Shown here: in pieces, positions 34,516 to 42,836 of the stretch
How the letters are laid out: every line of letters starts with the position of its first letter
Position numbering within the stretch: position 1 is the first letter of the stretch
From: CATQGW01 sp965242565
Lineage (GTDB): Bacteria > Chloroflexota > Dehalococcoidia > Bin125
Assembly: GCA_965242565.1 (NCBI GenBank)
Contig: OZ251457.1
Coordinates: 806,001 to 870,000 of the forward strand
DNA length: 64,000 nt
Direction of reading: 5' to 3'
Notes under the pieces: model-generated
What the model saw: the letters and a program-made list of their open reading frames with translations, nothing else
Told to the model about the DNA's origin: nothing
Database searches by the model: none
Made by a program: the position numbers and the translations under genes

Positions 34516-35893
34516 GTCGCAGCAAGCGGATACATACGAGGCCAACCTGGGCCATCTGGCGCTGTTTGTCGACGGTGCGCGAGTCTGGGCCAGCGACGTC
34601 ATCGACACGCTCGAAGCGGTGATCGAACGGGCGGAACAGGTCGACGGCTGGGTCTACCACGACTGGCAGCAGAGCGACGCGAACAGCGAGACGACGCGCG
34701 CGCGGCTGGACGAGAACACCGCAGACTGGGCGGCGTTCTGTGAACAGCACAGCCTGACGCAAGTAGACGCGCCGCAGATCAACCCGACCGGCATTCGGAT
34801 TGCGCTGGACGCGATCGAGCGGCGCGACGAGGTTGAGGCGCTCTGCGTGCTCTCGGCGGCGCACCAGCTGGGCGCGCTGTGCGACCGCTTCCGCGCCGCC
34901 GGCGTCTACGTCGTGGGGCTGTCCAACTGGCGCTCGGCGGATGAGTTCCGAGTCGCCTGCGACGAGTTCGCAGTGGTCGATGATCGCCAGATGTCGCAGG
35001 CGCGCCGCCAGGCCGAGCAGCGCCGCGACGAGGACGCCGACTGGGACCTGCGGCTCACCGACCTCTGCCAGACGCTGGGCAATCCGTGGACGCCGGTGCC
35101 GGTGATTGAGGGCTGCCTGACGGAGGTGTATCCCGAGTTCGACCTCTACGACGAGGGCGCCGATTCGCTCGAAGAGTGGTTCCGCGAGCGCCCCGAGCGG
35201 TTCCAGGTGCAAAGCTGGCGCGGCGGGACGACGACCCGCGTGCGCGCGCGGCGCGAGCAGGAACGCCGCACGCTGCCGCCCAGCCGCCGCCGGGAACTTC
35301 TGCAACCGGACCAGCCTTGGGAGCCGATGGCAATCGAAGCACTCCAGCGCGAGCCGCGCGACGCGGAAGGTTGGATCCAGCTGCCGCAGCTCGGCCAACG
35401 GCTGCGTGATATGGACCCCGACTGGTCGCCCAAGCGCTACGGCGTGGACAAGCTGCTCAACCTGCTCGACCAACGCGAAAACCTCTTCGAAATCGAGGAG
35501 GAAATGGACGACGAAGAGCGCTTCGTTCGCCGCCACTGGGTGCGCCTCGCCCCCGACGCAGACCTCTCCCAGGCTCCGCCGCCGCGCCGCACCGCGCCGG
35601 ATATCCCTGCCCCCACGCCTCAGCCTGCGCCGCCGCCGCCCTGGCAATCGCTGGTCGCCGAAACGCTGGCAGCCCCCTCCGAAGACGAAGACGGTTGGCT
35701 CGCGCTGTCCGAACTCGAGCAGCGCCTGCGCAACGCCGACCCCAACTGGTCTCCCCAACGCCACGGCGCGGACGACCTGCTCACCCTGCTCGACCAACAC
35801 CAGAACCTCTTCGAAATCGAAGAGGAAATGGACGAAGCCGGGCGCGAAGTGTTGACGCACTGGATCCGCCTCGCCGAACCGGAAGATCTCTAA
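34508..35893 (+). CDS. NYN-domain protein with three LOTUS/OST-HTH domains
   Basis: 461 residues. Residues ~15-165 are a NYN (PIN-like) domain: LALFVDGARVW keeps the first Asp, but where active NYN RNases have Lys-Asn-x-x-Asp and Ser-x-Asp-Ser-Asp-Phe, this one has NPTGIRIALDAIE and VLSAAHQLGAL, so the active site is probably dead. Three winged-helix LOTUS-like units follow near 185-240 (weakest), 275-345 and 390-455; the last two share WSPxRxGxDxLLxLLDQxxNLFEIEEEM. A Pro-rich linker separates them. LOTUS domains bind RNA, in some cases G-quadruplex RNA. GGAGG precedes ATG; the start overlaps the flavodoxin gene by eight bases. Confidence 0.82.
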   Translation: MSESQQADTYEANLGHLALFVDGARVWASDVIDTLEAVIERAEQVDGWVYHDWQQSDANSETTRARLDENTADWAAFCEQHSLTQVDAPQINPTGIRIALDAIERRDEVEALCVLSAAHQLGALCDRFRAAGVYVVGLSNWRSADEFRVACDEFAVVDDRQMSQARRQAEQRRDEDADWDLRLTDLCQTLGNPWTPVPVIEGCLTEVYPEFDLYDEGADSLEEWFRERPERFQVQSWRGGTTTRVRARREQERRTLPPSRRRELLQPDQPWEPMAIEALQREPRDAEGWIQLPQLGQRLRDMDPDWSPKRYGVDKLLNLLDQRENLFEIEEEMDDEERFVRRHWVRLAPDADLSQAPPPRRTAPDIPAPTPQPAPPPPWQSLVAETLAAPSEDEDGWLALSELEQRLRNADPNWSPQRHGADDLLTLLDQHQNLFEIEEEMDEAGREVLTHWIRLAEPEDL

Positions 35894-35940
35894 CCCGCTG
35901 CGGACCACACGGCCAGCAGCAGCAACGGAGGGAACGCAGA

Positions 35941-36825
35941 ATGGCCGAATACGAGAACGTGCTGGTGGAGATCGATGAGGCGGTGGCCACGATCACGCTC
36001 AACCGGCCGGAGAAGCTCAACGCCATCTCCGGCGGGCTGCGCGACGACCTGGAGGCCGCGCTGCGCGAGCTGAACCCCGGCGACGCCGTGCGCGTGATCC
36101 GGCTCAAGGGCGCGGGACGCGCCTTCTGCGCGGGCTACGACCTCACCCCCGAGCGCGGCGCGCTCCAGTGGCGGCCCAACCAGCGCACCGGCGACAACGC
36201 CTGGGAACTGGGCGAGTCGCGCATCGCGCTCGACCGCGAAGGGCTGCGCGCCAGCGTCGACCGCTGGCTCTGGATGTGGTCCTACCGCAAGCCGATCATC
36301 GCCCAGGTGCATGGCTGGTGTCTGGCCGGCGGCGGCGAGATGATCGGCGCCTGCGACCTCGTCTTCGCCGCTGAAACCGCACGCTTCGGGCACCCCGCCG
36401 GGCGCGCCATCGGCATCCCGCCCACGCTCGGCATGTGGCCGATCAAGATCGGCCTGCTCAAAACCAAAGAGCTGCTCTTCAGCGGCGACACCGTGGACGG
36501 CCTCGAAGCCGAGCGAATCGGGATGATCAACCGCGCCGTCCCCGAAGACCAGCTGGACGCCGAAACGATGGACTACTGCCAACGCATCTCGCACGTGCCG
36601 CTGGACGGCCTGACCGTCCACAAGCACAGCGCCAACCGCTGGTTCGAGCTGATGGGGCTGCGCGTCGCCGCCTCCGAGGGCGCGGATTTCGACGCGATCT
36701 GGCACGACGCGCCGTCGATCGACGAATTCGCCAAAATCTCGCGTGAAAAAGGCCTCAAGATGGCGCTCGAATGGCGTGACGACCCCTTCGGCGACGGCCG
36801 CGGCGCAATCCGCCGCCGCAGCTAG
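35941..36825 (+). CDS. Enoyl-CoA hydratase/isomerase family protein
   Basis: 294 residues of the crotonase fold: VATITLNRPEKLNAISGGL, oxyanion-hole segment KGAGRAFCAGYDL, then HGWCLAGGGEMIGACDLVFAAETARFGHP with the second Gly-rich oxyanion site. A ~35-residue insert (PERGALQWRPNQRTGDNAWELG) follows the first motif. A long C-terminal extension (WFELMGLRVAASEGADFDAI) resembles crotonases with His/Asp active sites that are not classical hydratases. GGAGG before ATG, 47 bases after the NYN gene. Acyl-CoA substrate unknown. Confidence 0.88.
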   Translation: MAEYENVLVEIDEAVATITLNRPEKLNAISGGLRDDLEAALRELNPGDAVRVIRLKGAGRAFCAGYDLTPERGALQWRPNQRTGDNAWELGESRIALDREGLRASVDRWLWMWSYRKPIIAQVHGWCLAGGGEMIGACDLVFAAETARFGHPAGRAIGIPPTLGMWPIKIGLLKTKELLFSGDTVDGLEAERIGMINRAVPEDQLDAETMDYCQRISHVPLDGLTVHKHSANRWFELMGLRVAASEGADFDAIWHDAPSIDEFAKISREKGLKMALEWRDDPFGDGRGAIRRRS

Positions 36826-36832
36826 CCCCAAA

Positions 36833-37708
36833 ATGCCAAACGAGCAGCCGCGCCCGCTGCCGACTGCTTCCACCGCGCAAGTGCGCGGCTTTGGTTTGCG
36901 CGTTTGGGAGTGGGCTGTCCGGGGCGAGGTTGAGGCGACGGTGCTGCTCGTCCACGCGACCGGCTTTCACTCGCGCATCTGGGACGCTGTGGTGCGCCTG
37001 CTGCCCAATACCTATCGCGTCTTCGCGCTCGACATGCGCGGGCACGGCGCGTCGCAGGATCCGACAACCAAAGAGGAGTGCTCCTGGCGCGAGATGGCCA
37101 GGGATGTGGGCGAGTGGCTCGCGCAGCGCGACCTGCGCAACGTGATCGCCGCCGGCCACTCGATGGGCGGCGCGGTGCTCGCACTGACCGCTGCGGTGGA
37201 GCCTGAGCGGATCGGCGCGCTGGCGCTGGTGGATGCGGTAATTCCGCAGTTCGACGACCCGCTCTCAACGTCGTTGCCGCCCGGCAACCTGGCGGAGGCG
37301 GCGAGAAAGCGCCGCCCGATCTGGCCCTCGCCGCAGGCGATGGCCGAGTCGCTGCAAGGCCGCGGCGCGTTCGCCGCCTGGCCGCCCGACCTGATCGCCT
37401 CCTACGCCCGCTACGGCCTCACCCCCAGCACCGACGGCGAATGGCGGCTGCTTTGCCTCCCCCAGGTAGAAGCCTGGACCTTTGAGCATGCGCCCACCAC
37501 TAACCCTTGGCCCGAGTTGCCCCAAATCACCCAACCAACGGTGGTGATGCGCGCTGGCGCGGACGGCCACCCCTCGCCGACGGGCCCCGGCGTCGCCGCC
37601 ACGATCGCCAACGCAACCGAGCTGCGCGTCGCCGACTCCGACCACTTCATCCCCATGCGCCGCCCCGACGCCGTGGCGGCGGAGATTGCGACGCTGGATT
37701 GGAAATGA
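36833..37708 (+). CDS. Alpha/beta hydrolase
   Basis: 291 residues. HATGFHSRIWDAVVRLL is the oxyanion region, ALDMRGHGAS the strand 4 signature, and AGHSMGGAVL the nucleophile elbow with Ser. The acid is probably in VMRAGADGHPS and the His in VADSDHFIPMRRPD, completing the triad. Similar to epoxide hydrolase/haloperoxidase-like members. Starts seven bases after the crotonase stop with no ribosome site, consistent with translational coupling. Natural substrate unknown. Confidence 0.88.
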   Translation: MPNEQPRPLPTASTAQVRGFGLRVWEWAVRGEVEATVLLVHATGFHSRIWDAVVRLLPNTYRVFALDMRGHGASQDPTTKEECSWREMARDVGEWLAQRDLRNVIAAGHSMGGAVLALTAAVEPERIGALALVDAVIPQFDDPLSTSLPPGNLAEAARKRRPIWPSPQAMAESLQGRGAFAAWPPDLIASYARYGLTPSTDGEWRLLCLPQVEAWTFEHAPTTNPWPELPQITQPTVVMRAGADGHPSPTGPGVAATIANATELRVADSDHFIPMRRPDAVAAEIATLDWK

Positions 37709-37736
37709 AGTCATCTGTGTCTGCTCTGTTCACTTA

Positions 37737-37765
37737 TTGACACTCTGGCAGGATAGGCGTAAGAT
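37737..37765 (+). promoter_or_regulatory. Near-consensus sigma-70 promoter
   Basis: TTGACA (37737-37742), exactly 17 bases, TAAGAT (37760-37765). Transcription would start near 37772, leaving a ~30-base leader with GGAGG before ATG 37803. This is the best -35/-10 pair seen in the window and it drives the first gene of the accessory island. Confidence 0.75.
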
Positions 37766-37802
37766 TCTTCACATTAATTCGCAACACAGCATCGGAGGAT
37801 GC

Positions 37803-38468
37803 ATGGTGGCCCCTGTGACCCGGAGTGTTGGTGACAGCGAAGGGCAGCCGCCGTCGCCAGCTGGCGACGCTGTCGCACTGCCGCATGACGATCGAAAAGC
37901 CCTTGAAGCAGTGCTTCACAACCTGTGCAACAGTCTTCGAGACGATGAGAAAATGGTTCGGGGCCTCGCTGAACGGATGGCACAACATGCCAAGTCCGCA
38001 ACCAACATCGCAGAAAGCCTGAACCAGGTGCCCACGCCCGGTGTGCAACGCGCACTTGAGCTCAGCAGGCTGGTTCAGCAAACGTCAGCGCCACCGTGCT
38101 TGGAACCGGCCGCCACCGCTGACCGTGCTGTCGACGCCCTCAAAGAGCACGCGCATCCGATGCACTACGTGAAGCTGCTTGGCGCAGTGGAGGCCGCTAC
38201 CAGCATGAGAATCTGCGGATCACAACCCGCCAGCACGTTCCTGAGCCGAATTCGTCGCGACGCGCGCATCCGGCGGATTGACCAAGTGCGGGGATATTAC
38301 GGGCTAGCCGAATGGCCTACGGACCGGGATGAACGGGCCGCGACCATAGCCGCGGAACAGCGTTGCCCCAGCTGTCGCAGCACGTTGGTCGTGCATATCG
38401 CCGACGGGCAGCTGAGAGCATCACGCGCGGAAGTCGAGAGCCCGTTAGCGCCCCCCTATGTGTCGTAG
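37803..38468 (+). CDS. HARE-HTH domain protein, C terminus probably cut by the IS
   Basis: 221 residues. Residues ~115-175 match the HARE-HTH winged helix seen in chromatin and restriction-system proteins: HYVKLLGAVEAATSMRICG, STFLSRIRRDARIRRI, GYYGLAEWP. The N-terminal ~110 residues are helical with a DDRKALEAVLHNLCNSL region. A Cys pair RCPSCRSTL near residue 190 could be half a zinc ribbon. The stop TAG lies inside what looks like the left end of the IS481-type element, so the last residues and the missing second Cys pair may be lost. GGAGG precedes ATG. Base composition is lower in GC than its neighbours. Confidence 0.6.
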   Translation: MVAPVTRSVGDSEGQPPSPAGDAVALPHDDRKALEAVLHNLCNSLRDDEKMVRGLAERMAQHAKSATNIAESLNQVPTPGVQRALELSRLVQQTSAPPCLEPAATADRAVDALKEHAHPMHYVKLLGAVEAATSMRICGSQPASTFLSRIRRDARIRRIDQVRGYYGLAEWPTDRDERAATIAAEQRCPSCRSTLVVHIADGQLRASRAEVESPLAPPYVS

Positions 38469-39446
38469 TTGGGACATGTGGGATGGAACGGGGAGTGGAA
38501 GCCGCCTGCGAGACTGGGAGTGCAAGCCATACCCAATCACGCAGGAGGTTCCGATGACCAAAGCTAGCGGAGGACGGCTGCGGATGCGCTACTCGTGGGA
38601 GTCACGGCTGTGCGCGGTGCGGCTGGTGGTGGAGGGCGGGCTGAGTGTGACGGCGGCGGCCGGCCAGGGCGTCGCCCGCCCCACGCTCTATCGCTGGCTG
38701 GAGCGCTACCGCAGCGCCAGCGCAGCTGGGCTGCGGGGCTCCTTCGCGCCCCCTACACAGCCCGCGGCGCAGCACCCCAGCGGCGCTCGAGCGGCGCATC
38801 TTGGCGGTGCGTGCAGAGACCCGCAGCGGCCCGCTGGTGGTCGGCGCGATCCTCGGCGTCGCGCCCTCGACGGTCGGCAACGTGCTGCGCCGGCACAGCT
38901 GCTCCAGGCTGCCGCGCGAGCCGCGCCCACCCGTCCAGCGCTATGAGCGCCCCTGCCCCGGCGACCTGCTGCACATCGATATCAAGCAGCTGACGCGCTT
39001 CGAGCGGCCCGGTTGGCGAGCGCTGGACGACGGGCGCAAGCGCAGCGCCGGCGTCGAGTACGCCCACATCGCCGTTGACGACCGCACTCGGCTGGCCTAC
39101 GGCGAAGTGCTGCCGAGCAAGAACGGGCGCGACGCCGCGGCCTTCCTGGGCCGCGCGGCGGCCTGGTTCGCCATGCTCGGCATCACCGCGCGCGAGGTGC
39201 TGACCGACAACGGCGGCTGCTACCGCACCCGCCCCTACCACCCACAGACCAACGGCAAGGCCGAGCGCTTCATCCAGACCTTGGCCCGCGGCTGGGTGCA
39301 CAGCTGGGCCGACGCCCCACAGCGCGGCCCGCAACCAGGCCTTGCCCAACCGGCTGCAGTGGTACAACCACCACCGCCCCCACGCCGCGCTCGGCGGCTC
39401 CCCACCCATTCTCCGAGTCCCGCAGGTCTTGGGCCATGACAGCTAG
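38459..39446 (+). mobile_element. Decayed IS481-family insertion sequence
   Basis: The left side starts TGTGTCGTAGTTGGGACA, like IS481-type ends, about 95 bases before the transposase start. I find no matching inverted copy to the right of the transposase, so the right end is missing or diverged beyond recognition by eye. The transposase itself is broken (see next entry), so the element should not move unaided. Confidence 0.6.
38554..39446 (+). pseudogene. IS481-family transposase, frameshifted with internal deletion
   Basis: Frame 1 (from ATG 38554 after AGGAGGT) codes a helix-turn-helix: RYSWESRLCAVRLVVEGG, VARPTLYRWLERYR. Near 38755-38800 the reading shifts to frame 2, which holds the rve/DDE core: Asp in LHIDIKQL, Asp in LTDNGG, Glu in TNGKAERFIQTL. 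Between DNGGCYRT and RPYHPQ about 15-20 residues normal for the family are absent. A second shift near 39310 restores the C terminus in a third frame (WYNHHRPHAALGGSPP), ending TAG 39446. Two frameshifts and one deletion make it a pseudogene. Confidence 0.8.
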
Positions 39447-39550
39447 CTAACCTCTCCATTCGCCTTCGGCACCAAGCGCGTTGGGCCTCGCTCGCAAGTC
39501 GGGTCGCACACACGTCATATGTATACTCATCTGACAAGTTTGATTTGGAC

Positions 39551-39579
39551 TTGCATTACGTCTGGCAGGCGTATATGAT
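39551..39579 (+). promoter_or_regulatory. Candidate promoter of the Cys-rich secreted protein
   Basis: TATGAT at 39574-39579 with 17 bases to TTGCAT at 39551-39556. The -10 is good, the -35 is weak (three of six). The start would fall near 39586, just before AGGAGG and ATG 39603. The region is AT-richer than the rest of the window. Confidence 0.4.
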
Positions 39580-39602
39580 GAAGCTGAAGGAGGAGGCATC
39601 GC

Positions 39603-41120
39603 ATGAACCTCATCACCCGCGTTCTCAGCCTGATGGTTGGCATCGCCGCCATATTCGGTGCCGGAGTCGCACTGGACAACGACCGAGCGGTTCAAGCCGC
39701 GAGAGCAGGCACCACACTGACCTGCGCGCTCTCCTCTGGGGAAATCGCCCCAGGCGACCAGCTCAAGGTTGAGTGCTTCATAGATGGCCTCGATCCGGGT
39801 GAGAAGCTCGAGTTGGCCCTGACATATCGCGACGGTGGCACGGGTGACGAAATCCACCAGTCCGAGAGGGACGAGTTCGTCGCACAGACCATATCGCTCG
39901 AGCGGTGTTGGGCCGTCCGCGTCCCTGCGGCCTTGTCGAACCTTCATGCAGGCCCCGACGGAATTGTCTTCGTCGGCCTGTGGTCGAGTTCCCAGCAGCC
40001 CCTCGCTCACACCTCGTTCTTTCCCGTCACGTTCAGTGTTGCTGCGCCCGAACCGCCTTCGCATTGTCCCACGGCAAGCGAGCCAACCCAGCAAGCGCCG
40101 AGCGAAGACCCCGTGGTGCTGCCACCAACTCGCAAGGATCGGTGCGAAGATCGGGTAAGGGCTTGCCTGAACGAGCATGGCTGGTTCGGGGATCTCTTCT
40201 GCAGCGTGGGGGATGTGTTCACCTGCGAGATCGGTGGAACGATTTTCCACATCGGCGAAACGGTCTATAAGAACGTGAAGCGCTTGGCCCTCGAGTGCGG
40301 GGCAACCGAAGGGACAACTGCGAACAAAATCTGGCGCATCCAAAAAGGCTTCTGGGCCGGGTTCGCAGTCCAAAGCGACGATCCGTGCATGGCATACGGA
40401 GAGGAGTGGTCCGCCTTCACTGTCGTCGGCGACGTGGCAGACGCCTCTGGCTGCATCACGCAAGGATGTGGCTTCAAAGAGCTTGGGGGGCTGATCGCAG
40501 GTGCAGGACCGCTACCGCCCTGGAAGAAGATCAAGCAGCTCGACGACCTGGCCAAGCGGATAGCGGATTCTCCGCTTGATGAGATGGTCCGCCGGAACCC
40601 AGGTGCTGCGGACGACTTCCGCAGGCTCAAGACAAAAATAGACTCGGACTGCCCAGTAAAGCCGGACGGACGACAATGTCTTGGGGCGGTGCATGAGTAC
40701 GACGCCAACGCATACCTCAGCTCTCTGCCTGATGAGGAGATCACGCGAATTCCACGCAACCAGCTGCCTAATTCGGACCCGCTGAAGCGGACTGTTCCGG
40801 GGACGAATAAGCGGGTCATCAGCGACGGCGAGTCGAAATACGGGCCGAACGGCAAGTTCAAGAACGTCACCGAGGTGCGCCCGACAGGTAACCACGGCCC
40901 CCGCTACTTCGAACCGCGGATGCGCGCAGCGAAGGACGATGGCGTGGACTGCTTCACGATCTTCATCTACGAGGGCGCAGGCGGTTCTCTGCCTAAAAAC
41001 CTGTGGGAAACACGCATCCGCGAGGCAGCATCGGAAGCCGGAATCGGCTTGCGAATCCTCGACATGCCACGGCAGGGCGGGATCACACCCCGAGGAACCA
41101 GTACCTGTCCAGGGAAATGA
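39603..41120 (+). CDS. Cys-rich secreted protein, function unknown
   Basis: 505 residues. Signal peptide ITRVLSLMVGIAAIFGAGVAL, then a beta-rich N-terminal domain (about residues 35-150) ending in a Pro/Thr linker, then a Cys-rich middle (DRCEDRVRACLNEHG, FCSVGDVFTCEIG, GCITQGCGF), then a helical linker and a C-terminal ~110-residue domain (TNKRVISDGESKYGPNG ... WETRIREAASEAGIGLRIL). I count about 18 Cys, which suggests disulfides outside the cytoplasm. The modular plan with a small distinct C-terminal domain resembles secreted polymorphic toxins, but I do not recognise the domain. AGGAGG lies before ATG. Codon use is less GC-biased than neighbours, so it looks acquired. Confidence 0.65.
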   Translation: MNLITRVLSLMVGIAAIFGAGVALDNDRAVQAARAGTTLTCALSSGEIAPGDQLKVECFIDGLDPGEKLELALTYRDGGTGDEIHQSERDEFVAQTISLERCWAVRVPAALSNLHAGPDGIVFVGLWSSSQQPLAHTSFFPVTFSVAAPEPPSHCPTASEPTQQAPSEDPVVLPPTRKDRCEDRVRACLNEHGWFGDLFCSVGDVFTCEIGGTIFHIGETVYKNVKRLALECGATEGTTANKIWRIQKGFWAGFAVQSDDPCMAYGEEWSAFTVVGDVADASGCITQGCGFKELGGLIAGAGPLPPWKKIKQLDDLAKRIADSPLDEMVRRNPGAADDFRRLKTKIDSDCPVKPDGRQCLGAVHEYDANAYLSSLPDEEITRIPRNQLPNSDPLKRTVPGTNKRVISDGESKYGPNGKFKNVTEVRPTGNHGPRYFEPRMRAAKDDGVDCFTIFIYEGAGGSLPKNLWETRIREAASEAGIGLRILDMPRQGGITPRGTSTCPGK

Positions 41121-41244
41121 CCACAGCACTAGAGCGACGAGCCCTAGCCCTAAGTCTAGCGGATGGTCTGGATGGCCACTTCTAGGTTGGGATACAGGTG
41201 AGGTGGATACCGGCTGCCAGCAGAAAGAACTCAGCGGAAGCGTC

Positions 41245-41259
41245 AACGACGTAGTCGTT
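41245..41259. other. Short inverted repeat at the 3' end of the RHH gene
   Basis: AACGAC-GTA-GTCGTT, directly at the stop codon of the - strand RHH gene. No T tract follows on either side, so a terminator role is weak. Confidence 0.3.
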
Positions 41260-41534
41260 CATTCCGCCGACTGAGGCTGTGCCGCTTCGCGCTGGACGCG
41301 CTCAAGCTGCTCCTCGCGCAGCCGCCGCTCTTCGCGCAACGCCTCCGCGCCGGAGCCGTTCGCGCAGTAGTACGGCGACAGCTCGCCACGGCGCTCAAGC
41401 GCCTCAACCCGCTCCAGTTCGCGCTCGATCGCCCGCTGCGCAAAGCCGCTCATGCTCACGCTGTACTTGACCGAGTGCCGGTCGAGGCGCTCGAGGAGAT
41501 CGTCGGGGAGGTCGTCAACGAGTAAGTGCGTCAT
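41259..41534 (-). CDS. Ribbon-helix-helix antitoxin-like protein (FitA-type), orphan
   Basis: 91 residues. The N terminus LLVDDLPDDLLERLDRHSV followed by SMSGFAQRAIERELERV is the strand-helix-helix pattern of FitA/Arc-type antitoxins (usual partner: VapC PIN toxin). The C-terminal half is a charged coiled-coil-like helix (REERRLREEQLERVQREA). ATG 41534 lies six bases after TAGCAT and lacks a ribosome site. No PIN toxin lies on either side: upstream is the CaiB cluster and downstream the Cys-rich protein. Perhaps a lone regulator. Confidence 0.6.
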   Translation of the reverse strand: MTHLLVDDLPDDLLERLDRHSVKYSVSMSGFAQRAIERELERVEALERRGELSPYYCANGSGAEALREERRLREEQLERVQREAAQPQSAE

Positions 41535-41568
41535 GCGCCCATGCTATCACGACTAGCGGCGCCCGCGC

Positions 41569-42822
41569 TCACTCCAGCGCCCCGTCGATCAGCAACTCCA
41601 CATACTCCTCATCGCCCAGACCCGCCACGTTCTTCCAAACGTATTCGTTGTCCTCGCCCAGCAGCGGCGCGGCCTTGCGCAGCTTGGCCGGCGTCTCCGA
41701 AAGCCGGAAGCTGGGGCCGTCGTAGGCGCGGCGGCCCATCGTGGGATGGTCGAGCATCCAGAAATGGCCGCGGTGCGCCAGCTGCGGATCGTTGCGCAGG
41801 TCTTCCGGCGTTTGCACGACGCCCGCAGGCACGCCCGCCGCTTGCAGCGTCCGCATCAGCGCCTCCGCCTGCTCGGTGCGCGTCCAGCCGCCGATCAGCG
41901 CGTCGAGCTGATCCTGATTGCTGAGCCGGTCGAAGCGCGTGCCGAAGCGCGCGTCGGCCGCCCATTCGGGATGCCCTGCAACCGCCGCCAGCGCGCGCCA
42001 CTCCTCGTCCGTTGTGCAGGCGATCGCGATCCAGCGATCGTCGTCCGCGCCGCGCGCGGCGCACCGATACGTGCCGTGCGGCGCGTACTCCGGATGCCGC
42101 GCGCCCAGCGCTTCCTGCTCGCGACCGTTCACCGTGTAGTCGAGGATCATCGTCTCGGTCGCGTGCAGCGCCGCCTCCAGCTGGCCGAAATCGATGTTTT
42201 GCCCCTCGCCGGTGCGCTGCCGGTGATCGAGCGCCGCGATCAGCGCCGCGGCGGCGAAGTGCGGCACCAGAAAATCCGTGTAGGCCACGCCCGTGCCGAT
42301 CGGCTCCTCGCCGGGGTAGTGCGTGAGGTGCGAAATCCCGGCCGCCGCCTGGAGCACGTGACCGTAGCCCTGCCACATCGACCACGGTCCCGTTGAGCCG
42401 TACATCGGCATCGAAATCATGATGATGTCCGGCCGAATCTCGCGCAGCTCCTCGTAGGTCAGACCCCACGCCCGCATCGCTTTGGGCGTGAACGACTCGG
42501 TCACGATGTCGCACTCCACGATCAGCCGCTTCGCCAGCTCGACGCCCTTCGGATGCTGCATGTTGAGCGAGCAGCACAGCTTGGAGGAGTTGAAATCCGC
42601 GTAGTAGCCGCTGTTGTCCAGCCCCGGCTCGTCGTTCACGAACGGTGGCGCCCGCCGCAGCGGCTCCGGACGCACGCTGCTCTCGATCCGAATCACCTCC
42701 GCGCCGTGATCCGCCAGATACTTGGAGACCAGCGGCCCCACGCCGACCCAGGCGAAATCGGCGACGCGGATGCCCTCGAATACGCTGGCCGGGACGCTGT
42801 CGGGCAGGCTGCTCTCGGTCAT
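41569..42822 (-). CDS. CaiB/BaiF family CoA-transferase
   Basis: 417 residues, class III (formyl-CoA transferase-like) CoA-transferase that passes CoA between carboxylic acids through an aspartyl-CoA intermediate. Family blocks: GIRVADFAWVGVGPLVSKYLAD, GAEVIRIESS, VTESFTPKAMRAWGL, and the probable catalytic Asp in GVAYTDFLVPHFA. C-terminal LAHRGHFWMLDHPTMGRRAYDGP is also typical. It ends a two-gene unit with the related gene 14 bases upstream on the same strand; class III enzymes of the benzylsuccinate type are heteromers of two such subunits. Substrate unknown. Confidence 0.9.
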   Translation of the reverse strand: MTESSLPDSVPASVFEGIRVADFAWVGVGPLVSKYLADHGAEVIRIESSVRPEPLRRAPPFVNDEPGLDNSGYYADFNSSKLCCSLNMQHPKGVELAKRLIVECDIVTESFTPKAMRAWGLTYEELREIRPDIIMISMPMYGSTGPWSMWQGYGHVLQAAAGISHLTHYPGEEPIGTGVAYTDFLVPHFAAAALIAALDHRQRTGEGQNIDFGQLEAALHATETMILDYTVNGREQEALGARHPEYAPHGTYRCAARGADDDRWIAIACTTDEEWRALAAVAGHPEWAADARFGTRFDRLSNQDQLDALIGGWTRTEQAEALMRTLQAAGVPAGVVQTPEDLRNDPQLAHRGHFWMLDHPTMGRRAYDGPSFRLSETPAKLRKAAPLLGEDNEYVWKNVAGLGDEEYVELLIDGALE

Positions 42823-42836
42823 CGCGGTCTCTCTCC

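Noticed and set aside
37603..37800. Possible attachment site or tRNA at the left edge of the island
   Set aside because: No tRNA cloverleaf or direct repeat shared with the right edge could be found by eye; no integrase is present.
38458..38553. An earlier start for the transposase frame 1 at 38458
   Set aside because: ATG 38554 has AGGAGGT and gives the usual N terminus; the upstream part is likely the IS terminal region.
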